Source: Purpureocillium takamizusanense
Lineage: Eukaryota > Ascomycota > Sordariomycetes > Hypocreales > Ophiocordycipitaceae
Direction of reading: 5' to 3'
Assembly: GCF_022605165.1 (NCBI RefSeq)
Contig: NC_063072.1
Coordinates: 2,728,001 to 2,792,000 of the forward strand
Length of the DNA stretch: 64,000 nucleotides
Shown here: piece after piece, positions 54,755-64,000 of the stretch
Layout of the letters: every line of letters begins with the position of its first letter
Position numbering within the stretch: position 1 is the first letter of the stretch
Program-made: the position numbers and the translations under genes
The notes under the pieces: generated by a model
Database searches by the model: none
Seen by the model: only the letters and a program-made list of their open reading frames with translations
Told to the model about the DNA's origin: nothing

Positions 54755-57643
54755 CCGAGCTGCATCGATCAAAATATTCTGGCCGCGAAAGATCCCGATC
54801 GCTCATCCGAGACGCCGTGACTGGTCAATCAATTGCCGGGTGCGCTCGAGGCCCTTCTTTCACCCGGTGGCGAGGAGGTGGCGTCCTGGCGTTTATAACG
54901 TTAGTCTGTGCAAATGCGCCTTGCGTCAACCCGCTGTCAACAAAGGCGGTCAACAGCAGTCTTCCCACCGTGGGATTCCAGAACACCACCACATACTACT
55001 ACTACTGTAGCTAGCGTTTGTAGTATGAGCGAAAATAAACCCCTAGAGGTGTTCATCCCATGCATGTCCTGGACGGCAATGCGTGTGTAGAGATTGCGAC
55101 GTCGCCAGTTTCAATTTTCTAGCGTCGGGCCGACACAGCAAAGCCAGGCACGCGATCACGACGCGGCGCCGCCATCAACAGTCAGCCACTGGGGCAACGC
55201 GGCAAAGCGTGGTGGCTGCATGCTTAGGTGCAGGACGGCGCAGGCTTGGACTGATAACAGGATGCACGTCGTCGATATGCGGGATGTGCGTCGGAAGAAG
55301 GAGAAAAAAAGGTCGCAAAGATGTGATGCCGGCGCCGGCGCTGATTGGGCGTCGCCTCATACCACCAGGGGGAGGTTCTTGCGGTCCTTTTTCGCCAACA
55401 GAGTCCACAATGGCGGCGTCGATGCGGGCCAAAGCTTGAGGTTGGCGTTTGCATGAGGAACCACGTCGACGCACGCACAGGCAGCGTTTATATCATGCAC
55501 TATGAGCATGCTCTCTTCAGACACGGGCGATGCAGAGCACGTAGATAGGGCAAGTCAAACTGCGCGCGCTTCTCAAGCTGCAGACTGCCCCAGTCCGCGC
55601 CGGGTGGCGCCGCGCCGCCGATGGTGGACCGAAGTCGCAGAGATGGCGGCGATGCTAGGCATGTAGCTAACACTTGGTGGTGCAGGCTCGCAAACTTGTA
55701 CAAAAGTTGACACGGCTCGCGTTGGCCGGCTATCCCCCTGGGCTATCACACGAGAACGCCCGGTATGCACGAATTGAGAGTAGCCAATTGATTGCAGCGA
55801 AGATTGCGGCATGCACATCCATCAAAGGGGCGTCCATTCGCAAATAGGCGTGTTTTGGCGGTCGAGCGAGCATGCCCGACGACAACGACGCAACGCAACG
55901 GATCCCCAGTACGGCCTGTGGCTTGCGTAATTGCGTCGGCAGGTTTGCTCGATCCGAGGGCGGGATTTTGAGTCACAAGACGAGCGTGGGCTGCTCTGCT
56001 GCTGCTGCTGCGGAAGGCTGGAGAAGCTCATCGTCGCCCGACCGACCCGGGTGGGAGTCAGGTATGGGTTGGGGGAAACGTCAGAAGGTTGGGGATGAAG
56101 CTGGAAGGGACAGCTGTTCAGAAGTGCCATTCTGTTGTGCCGGCCTGGCAAGTCTCGGGCGGTGCCTCTCCTGGGCTGGACTGGCGCTGGGCTGGGCTAG
56201 GCTGGGAGTGCGGTTGGGAGTGAACGGGAGGGAGCGGCAACCGCCTCAGGGCCTGTGGATGCGATGGCGCTTTCAACGGTCGACTGCCGCGGGTACATTG
56301 GGAACGCGGGCGCTGTGTGTGGTTGAGCAGGTATCGTGCAAGCTGGGAATCACCCCGCGGACGACGCGCGGTTTGCCCTACTTGATGGGTGGACGGGTGG
56401 ATGGACAGATGGATCTTGACGGAGAGTCATCCGCAGGCATGACCACCGACTGCGCCACTATTGGCTGGGCCGGAGACGGGATTCATGGTGAGCTGGGTGC
56501 GCGCACTGTACTCTTCGCGATAGAACCAACGCTGTAGACAGTGCCCTCAGCCCACGGATCAATTACTCAACACTGTCCGGTCCGGAGTCTGGCCAGCGGC
56601 AGTCGAGCAATCAAACGGCTGGCCAAGTGGACACCCAGTACCCTTGAACCCCACCGGTCTGAGGCGCCACGCCTGCGTACCAAGGGGGGCCGCCCAAGAT
56701 GCCAAGGACCACCCAAGGCGGGCCTGAGCCAGATCCATGCCGGTGGACGGCCTGACATTGACTCTGCTGAGGCTTGCAGCGCGCGCGTGAGGTGACGCCG
56801 CCGCCGCTGTGAGGGCGGCGCCGGGGACAGCGGCCACCAACCACTAAACAGCGCTGCCCCAGCGTGGGGTCCCTGCCATTTCCACGGGGTCCTCCAGCGC
56901 TGTGGACGCTGTGTCGACCGCCAACACGCTTCCATCCATCCAGCCCGTCCTCCCCAGCCGCCTCCACTGTCCCCTACCCTTCTGGGCAACCCCCCAAAAC
57001 CGGCGCGGCGTAGGCAGGCTGTGTGCGCCGAGTCCCCTATTAGCAGCCCGACAGCCAGTCTCGTCCGTTGTCTCGCTCATCTCGTCGCAGATTCTTCCCT
57101 CCCCCTCAACGCCTCAACGTCTCTTGTTGCCGCACCACCGAGCAAACCCACGATCCACGGCCACGACGGCAGCGGGCCTTTGAGTGGCATCGTCACCCAT
57201 CGCCGGCATTTCGATCCTACAGCCATCGGGCGCCCGGCCCTCGATTTTGACCTCCGCGTCAATTGAACGCCTTCCGCGCGGCGCGTGCTCTGCCCCCAAC
57301 CTTAATCTTGCTTTTTTGCCTCGACCTCACCTCTCGCGTACCGCCGTGTCGCCAAGGCGCGCTCACCGTTACCGCCTCTCCCCGCCTTGTCTTTGCCGTG
57401 GCCCGCGAGGGAGGAGATGGCTTTGGAGCCTCGAGGCGTCTGAGTCGAGATACAACTGCAACCCCTCGGCGGGTTGGACCCCTGATCTGTACGCCTCGTG
57501 CGTTCCCTCCTCAACGGACCCTCCGCAACAACCCTCGTCTCGGTACCCGCCCTCCATCACGCACGCCGGCTTCCCATCGGCGCCTCGCTCGTGCGAGACC
57601 CCCGTGAGGTGGACGACGCGCACAGCCCTGTCTGCTGGTGGTC
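54755..57643. other. Intergenic, 2.9 kb
   Basis: No supported gene. GGGCTGG-type imperfect repeats occur at about 56168-56208. The last 500 bp are pyrimidine-rich and probably the leader of the MGA2/SPT23-like gene. Frames here overlap on both strands without family features. Confidence 0.5.
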
Positions 57644-60600
57644 ATGTCATCTGCGGCAGGTAAAGCCACCGGGGACCCTGTTATCGCGGGAGCGGGAATG
57701 CCCAGTGGCGACTATCACGACTACGACGATGAGTTCGGCGCCTCGAACCCCTTCGATTTTTCCAACAGCCCAGACACCCTGCAGAGTCTGGAGACGATAG
57801 GGACCAACGAGAGCAAGAACTTTCTCAACCCCCAGGAGTTGACGGCCTCCGCACCCGAGGCCCTCCCCGACTCCCCTAACGAGTTGTACCACGACTCTTC
57901 ATCCGAATCGGCTTCCTCCACGAAGAGGGCCGGCAGCTCTGCATCCACCAAGACGCCGGCGACGACCGCCGACACGGCGATGGAGGATGGCAAGGACGTC
58001 AAGATGGAGTGGACCAACGCCGACTACAGCGCGTTTGACGATGAGGACAACTCCTTCGCCTTTGGCCGCGAGGAAGATGCCTCCGTCATGATGGACGCCA
58101 TGTACGGCTTCGGCGAACACGACGATACCTTCATGGATCGCTCGTTCGATTTTGAAGGCGCCTCGAGCAGCCCCGAAGCCGCGGCCGGTTCCCAGATAAA
58201 TATGCCATCACCGGGTATGCCCACCATCAAGACTACCAGCCCCAAGAAAACTGCTCAGCCAAATCGGGCGAAGTCGGCGAATCACAAGAAACAGGTCTCA
58301 GTAAGTTTCTCTCCCTGAAGTGTAATGGGACTGCTTCACTAACGTTTGGGTGCAGCAATATTCGATGGCCTCGTCCGTCAATGGAGCCAAGACAGCCGCC
58401 TCGAGGGAAGTCTCTCCCATGTCGGCCATGGTGACCAGCCACAATTCTTCCCCCGCAAATACATTCTTCAACTCCCCGTCTCCCGGTGCGGGCCAAGACT
58501 TCAATAGGGCCATGGGCGGTAACGCCGTGTGGCCGAACCGAATGGACATGGCCGGGCACGCGAACGGGCGGCCCGTCTCCATTCCGTTTGGAGCGCCCGC
58601 GCCGATGCCACAACAGCAGGCTGCCATGTACAACGCGGCGCCTTTTAACTTCACCGGAGGCTACGAGTTGAGAATCATGCCGACGCCGCTCAAATCACGA
58701 GTCGAGACTCAGATCCCCATCAAGATGACACTCTCGCCATTGCCTCCCGGAGTCACGAAGCTGCACCTCCCGGCTCACACGATATCTAAGCCGAAGCTTC
58801 TGACAAAGCCGCCTCCCGAGAGGTCCCCCGACACGCTGGAACTGCACGTCACTCTGGTCTGCACGAGCGCCATGGAGCAGTCGGGAATGAAGCAAAAGGC
58901 ATTGGACAGAGCCAGCAAGTTGCCGCAGCGTCATTTGCCCGACCTGGACGACGAAAACTCGCCACAAAATGGCGGTGACGTTCGCATCTGCCAGGGTTGC
59001 ATCACCAGAGAACGGAAGAGAGCGGCACGAAAGAAGATCAAGAAGCCAGACGAAGAGAAGCTCTGGAGCCTTGACGAGGAACGCCGCGTCATCGTCTTCA
59101 ACACGCAGGAGGTGAAGGAGTGGCAGCCTCTGAGCGGCGTCATGGACCCTAACGGGCGGCCAGAGACGGTGGTATCTAATCGCGCTATGCAGATTGACGC
59201 GCCGATGCGTATCGCGTGCTACTGTCGACACCATAACGAGAAGATGGGTTTCAACGTCATCTTCACCATTAAAGACTTCCAGGACCGGGTCATCGCGCAG
59301 GCAATGTCTAACCCAATCATGATCACCGATGACCACAAGACACATCCCATGACGCAAGCTTCCTCGCAGCCCATGTCTGAGGCCGTCACATCTTCGACGG
59401 CAGCTCAAGACCCCGCCGCCACCAGCCTCGGGCCGCCTTCGCAAAATGGCGGTCATCACATGTCACCATCCGCCAGCGACCACCATGCGGCCCAGCGCAA
59501 CGGCCAATCTCCGTCATATGCAGCTTCAGCCTCGGGCAAGACAACGCCAACTATGAGCATCGCGACGGCGCCGACCCGAACCATGTCACGGCCGCCGTCT
59601 CCAAGTCAGGGCGGGCCGTTGGCAAAGAAGAGGAAGTCTAGCGGAAGCGGAACGCGAGTACCTAACGGATTGACGATGACAAGACTGGAGACGTCCCCGC
59701 CCCCCGGCTCTCAGACTGCCAGCGCCCAGCTGTCGACGGCCACGTCTCCCTTCTCCCCGAACCCGGCTGCCTTCCCGCAAATGGAGCAGATGTTCGGCCA
59801 GCAGCCATTTGCCAATGGGCCGCCCACACCCGGCAGCGGCGACCAGGTCCCGTTCTTTGCCAACAATAGGTCGGCTAGCATGGATAACCTGGCCATGGCC
59901 CAGCTGTACTCTGCGCCGACGTCAAGTCACCCCAGCCGGGCCCCAAGCCCCAACGGCCTGCGTAATGGCGTTGCTATCCCCCAGAACCAGTTTGCACAAT
60001 CGCTGAGCAGCAGCCTCTTCGCTCTACCGATGGGGGTCCACCAGAACCGGCCTCCTCCTATGATTCACAAGATCATCCCGAACGAGGGCCCTAAGATGGG
60101 CGGTATCGAAGTCACCGTGCTGGGACAAGGTTTCTTCCAAGGGTTGGAAGTCTGGTTTGGTGACCAGAAGGCCACCACGACGACTTACTGGGGTGATTCG
60201 TCTCTCGTATGTCTGCTGCCCCCCTCCCCTGTGGCTGGGGCAGTGGCGGTCACTTTCAAGCACCAAGGCGTTCCAGGTGCCCAGAGCTTTACTATGGGCA
60301 AGGAGCCGCCCATCTTCAAATACATCGACGACAACGAGGACAAGCTCATCAGAACGGCGCTGTCTGTGTTGGGTCACAAGATGTCTGGCCAGATGGTCGA
60401 TGTCAGCGATTTGGCACGACGAATTCTCAACGACGGCAGCTCGACGTGGGGTGCCGGGCCTTCGGGCGGACAGTCGAGTGGCGGACCCGGCTTCAACCAC
60501 GCAGCCTCCCACGAACACCTCGAGTCACAGCTCCTCAAGGTTCTCGACCTGATCGATCTCGACGACAGCACTCACAAGACCCGCCTGGACTTGAAGCGAC

Positions 60601-61964
60601 CAACTGGGCACACGATGCTGCATCTGGCATGCTCGCTCGGCTACCACCGATTCGTCGCGGCGCTTCTCGCTAGGGGGGCGAACCCTGACGCTCGGGACAA
60701 GGGCGGCTTCACGCCGCTACACGTAGCTGCGATCAACAACCACCCCGAGATTGTCAGGCGCTTGATGCTTGTTGGGGCCGACCCGACCATGAGGAGTCTG
60801 TCCAGCCTCACGGCTGCCGACGTCGCGCAGTCACGACAGGTGCTGCGCGCCATTCGCCAGTCCGAGCGCCACGCTCGGTCGTTCAGCGGTGGCTCTCTGC
60901 ACAGCCGAACGAGCAGCGCCACATCGTTGCGTTCACTCTGGGAGCCGATGACCAGAGCTCACACACACGAGGAGCCAATCGCTGTCGACGACGGCGAGGA
61001 GAGTCCCGAGTACACCTCTGGGGACTTTGAAGACGAGGACCCTGACGAGGATATGTACCTCCACATGCGGCGACAGAGCCGGGCGAGAGGTGATCTGGAC
61101 AGTACTGACCATCTTGGAGACGACTCGGACGAGGAAGTCCGTGGGCCTGGGTCGCCGACGACACAGTTCGCGGCCCTGAAAGACCAATTGCAACAGCAAT
61201 TCCACCAGCTTCAGCAGTCGATGGCACTGCATCTCCAGAGCCTTCCACAGATGCCGCAGATTCCAACCTTCCCCGGCATGCCGTTGCTGCCCGACTATCA
61301 AGCGTACCTCCAGCAGGCTCCGTTCATGCGTCGCATGCAGCAGCTAATGCCGGGTGGATCCGGTGGCCGTCCAGGCTCGCAGGACGCCGGAAATCCCAAG
61401 ATGGACAGCCGCTGGTGGGACCTCAGCTCTTACATGCAGAATGGCGCCCAAGCGCCCCCCGCATACGAGGACATTTTTGGGCGGCAGGATGCCGACACGA
61501 AGCAGGAGTCGGCGATTCGCGCGGCCGCCGATGCAGAGGCAGACATCAAGTGCACAACCTTGTACGATCAGCCACCTACATCTACCTCTGCGGCGACCGA
61601 GGCAAAGACGATCACACGGGCAACGTCACCCGGGGTGTTGAAGATTGGACGCAAGAACGCCATCACCAAAGAGCAACAAGAACAGTTCCTTGCGGCACAC
61701 GAAAAGAAGCTGAAGAATCTCAGCAGTGACCGGAACTTGTTCTTTATCTGGGTATGCCCCTTGAGACGTGAACCTTGCGTGACTGAGCTAACAGCGCCTC
61801 AGATACCTCTCCTCTTGGTCATGGTTTGCGCCATGCTTTACAGCTACTTCCCCTCGCTTTTCCCTTTCCTGTGGTCGTCTGCGCGTGCATTGGTCCAGGT
61901 CGGGCAAACGCAGGTCGCACGCCTGATCCCGCAAGGGACGGGAGCGCCACCCGTTGAGGTATAA
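57644..61964 (+). CDS. MGA2/SPT23-like membrane-tethered transcription factor
   Basis: In yeast, Spt23/Mga2 are ER-anchored factors cut by the Rsp5 ubiquitin-proteasome route to activate the fatty-acid desaturase gene OLE1. Exons are 57644-58300, 58356-61751 and 61803-61964, coding for 1404 residues. An acidic Ser-rich N-terminus resembles an activation region. YELRIMPTPLKSRVETQIPI begins the conserved N-terminal DNA-binding-like domain, and CQGCITRERKRAARKK is a family block. A TIG/IPT domain (about 783-870) begins IHKIIPNEGPKMGGIEVTVLG. Two clear ankyrin repeats (about 965-1045) include GHTMLHLACSLGYHRFVAALL. PPAY near residue 1254 could bind the WW domains of Rsp5. A hydrophobic anchor (IPLLLVMVCAMLYSYF) ends the protein. 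The second intron (61752-61802) is 51 nt, in frame and stop-free. The role is inferred from domain order. Confidence 0.93.
61752..61802 (+). other. 51-nt in-frame intron within the membrane anchor
   Basis: Donor GTATGC, perfect GAGCTAAC branch point, CCTCAG acceptor. Its length is a multiple of three and it has no stop codon, so retention would insert 17 residues, several of them charged, into the hydrophobic anchor. Confidence 0.75.
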
Positions 61965-62930
61965 CGCATCATGACGACGGCTTTGTTTTATTCGCTTCTA
62001 GAGTACGGCGCTTCAGAGATTTGCGGTACAGGTGTTGTCAACCATTTATCATTCTCGGACACCAGTTTAGGGACCTGCACATTTGTTGCTAGAGCGGCCC
62101 TCATCACCATCGTTTCAGGTTATGGAACAGCAAGGCATTACAATGGGGGGCATGGAACGTGATTCGCACTTGTCTGGGCTCGCTCTACAGATGAGGGCTG
62201 GAGTGTCAGAGACAGGCACTGGCGGAATTTGAAAGATGTTCGCAGGTGGGCCACTTTCGTGGGCCGGCTAATGGCGGAGTGGTGGAATTGTCTGTCAGTG
62301 TGAAGGACTCTGCCACGGGGCTGCGCTCCTTGGACGGGGCAGGGAGGCAAGGAAGGGTACGCACGAGTGTCTGGGTGGTGGTATCATGTGCGGAAGGGAC
62401 GGACGGCTCTGGGTATAGCAAGGGCTTGTATATGTTACAAGATGTAGGACATTCTAGCGCGCGCGGCTACACGCAGCGCTGTCAAATGCGAGGACCATTA
62501 GACTAGGCATTGCTGCCGCATCATCGTTGGGCTGGCATTTGTGGCGTCGTGTGCGTTGATCATTTACCGGTATGTATGTATGTATAGTAGTATACTCGGC
62601 CACGAGGCCACTGCCGTCCTCTTCAATACTCGGTTCCCGGCCAGCGTCGCTGCCGCTGGTGGCGTCCATCAGCGCAACCCCCTATCATCTCAGTCCGCCG
62701 AGCAAGGCTTCTCGACAGACTCATGGATGAAATCATCATCCGCTCGGTTCCGTCGACCAGACATCATTCATGAATTTCCAGGCACGGCGTCGTCATGGTC
62801 CAACAGCCTCCTATCCCCGCCCCCGCGTGTCCGTCCGTTCCGTCCGGGCGGGCACATCCGTTCAAGTAGAAAACGTCAAAATCGTAAAGAACATGAAAGA
62901 AAAGTTCATGCCGATCCCCTGGCCTCACTC

Positions 62931-62962
<32 letters not shown>

Positions 62963-63028
62963 TCCCGTTCTAATTATCCCCGACCCGAGCGCTCCTCTGC
63001 CGCTTCTTCCTCTCACCGGCTCTCCCAT
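61965..63028. other. Intergenic, convergent 3' flanks
   Basis: Contains a GTAT run (about 62571-62586) and an AC/TC run (about 62931-62965). No supported gene. Confidence 0.5.
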
Positions 63029-64000
63029 CTACCGCCGCAGGCCGCGCCAGGGCACGCCATTCTCCCTGTCCTCGCCGTAGGTGAACTTGGCGGGTATGGC
63101 GGGCACGTTGGGGATGCCCCTGTTGGCGTCGGGCACGACGCTGAGCGGGCCGCCTTGCGTGGCAGCCATGGCAGTGGCGTGCGCCGCCGCTGCGGAAAGG
63201 GCAGCTGATGACGATGATGATGTGGCGCCTGCTACTGCTGCTGCTTTGGAGCGCAGGCTGCGGGCGCTGGTCTGCCGCTGGGCTGACGGACCGCCGGTGA
63301 AGAAGGCGCCCGGCATGATGGCGGCGGCGGCGGTGGCAACGTCGTCGTCACCCGCGTGCCTACTGCGGAGGGACTGCGTCTGCTGCCGCCGAGGGGGCGC
63401 CAAGGAGGAAGAGGAGGAGGATGGGTCGGCGGCGAGGATGCTGGCGTTGGGAAAGGAGCTTCCGGGGACGCGCTTGGCGGGCTTGTTGGCGCCGTGCTTG
63501 GTTCCGACCTGATGTTGTTGTTCTGCCGCGGCACGGCTGGCGATGGTCGTCGTGGTGGTGGAGCCGCCGGCCATCTCGGCGACCATGGAGATGCTGCGGC
63601 GGCCTCCCGCAAAACCCCGACGCGTGGTCACGGCGCGCAGTTTAGGCAGGGAAATGTCCCTGCTGGCTGACTTGCGCAGGCGCTTGGGCAGGAACCGGTG
63701 CGCGAGGGTCGACGCGTCCTCATCGGGGGGTGCCGCAGCAGCAGGCGGGACGTTGCTACCTCGCATGACGCCCGTCATGGCATCGACATGGGCGCTGCCC
63801 CTGTCGTCGCCGTCACCGCCGTCGTCGTCATCGTCCTCGGCGGCGCGCTTGGTCCCGCGAGACGAGGCGGCGCTGGCAGGGGAGCATATGGGCGACGGCC
63901 CGCCACGCGGCGGCTGCGGCGTCATCAGCAGCGACGCATTCGCTGGGGCCGCGGGCATGGCGAGCGGCCACTGCGGGGGGTCGTAGCGCGCGTGGTTCGG
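63029..64000 (-). CDS. Hypothetical Ser/Ala-rich protein, 5' end beyond right edge
   Basis: The frame ends at 63029 and stays open to the right edge, 14 codons beyond the ATG at 63958, so the true start probably lies outside the window. The visible 323 codons are low complexity, rich in Ala, Ser, Arg and Asp. Features are a KRAAEDDDDD motif, FLPKRLRKSASRDISLPKL (basic, possible nuclear signal with phosphorylatable Ser), runs of Thr and Ser, and a more ordered C-terminus (NRGIPNVPAIPAKFTYG, then ENGVPWRGLRR). The motifs suggest a disordered nuclear protein, but I do not recognise the family. Triplet-repeat-coded tracts follow the GC-rich codon use of the region. Confidence 0.6.
   Translation of the reverse strand, partial: PNHARYDPPQWPLAMPAAPANASLLMTPQPPRGGPSPICSPASAASSRGTKRAAEDDDDDGGDGDDRGSAHVDAMTGVMRGSNVPPAAAAPPDEDASTLAHRFLPKRLRKSASRDISLPKLRAVTTRRGFAGGRRSISMVAEMAGGSTTTTTIASRAAAEQQHQVGTKHGANKPAKRVPGSSFPNASILAADPSSSSSSLAPPRRQQTQSLRSRHAGDDDVATAAAAIMPGAFFTGGPSAQRQTSARSLRSKAAAVAGATSSSSSAALSAAAAHATAMAATQGGPLSVVPDANRGIPNVPAIPAKFTYGEDRENGVPWRGLRR

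Noticed and set aside
55872..56537. 221-codon open frame on the plus strand
   Set aside because: Gly/Trp/Ala-rich product derived from GGGCTGG repeats; no family resemblance.

Overview
The window is nuclear DNA of a filamentous ascomycete, most likely a Sordariomycete and perhaps Hypocreales. This rests on short GT-AG introns with CTAAC/CTGAC-like branch points, GC-rich wobble positions, and fungus-typical genes: a GH72 glucanosyltransferase, an MGA2/SPT23-type factor, RRG9, a calcipressin and a DUF3632 protein. The species is not identified. Gene models were built by hand by joining open frames at splice signals and requiring phase agreement and family continuity. No search or transcript data were used.

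Left part (1-26 kb): a Cys/His-repeat protein running off the left edge (-), a TBF1-like telobox Myb protein in four exons (-), a possible small membrane protein (+), a GEL/GAS glucanosyltransferase (-), a membrane-anchored short-chain dehydrogenase (-), mitochondrial RRG9 (-), a calcipressin (-), a solitary O-methyltransferase (-) and mitochondrial phenylalanyl-tRNA synthetase (-).

Accessory stretch (about 26.9-32.3 kb): a DUF3632 protein (-), a small secreted cysteine-rich protein in three short exons whose cysteine spacing closely resembles the PAF/AFP antifungal family (+), and a TRI5-like terpene cyclase homologue with altered metal-binding motifs (-). This stretch is the most interesting part. 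It sits between two housekeeping mitochondrial genes and looks locally more AT-rich.

Right part (32.8-64 kb): a mitochondrial dicarboxylate-type carrier (+) whose signature motif requires a 5-nt microexon, RPB3 with a Gly/Tyr-rich tail (-), SOF1 (+), a bifunctional PFK-2/FBPase-2 (-), a gene-poor stretch of about 6 kb, TAD3 (+), RNase H1 with two hybrid-binding domains (+), a plasma-membrane Na+/H+ antiporter (+), a membrane-tethered MGA2/SPT23-like factor with an in-frame intron inside its anchor (+), and a hypothetical protein running off the right edge (-).

Most genes are independent single-gene transcription units with long, microsatellite-rich intergenic regions. I see no PKS/NRPS cluster, CRISPR array, rRNA, tRNA or intact transposon.
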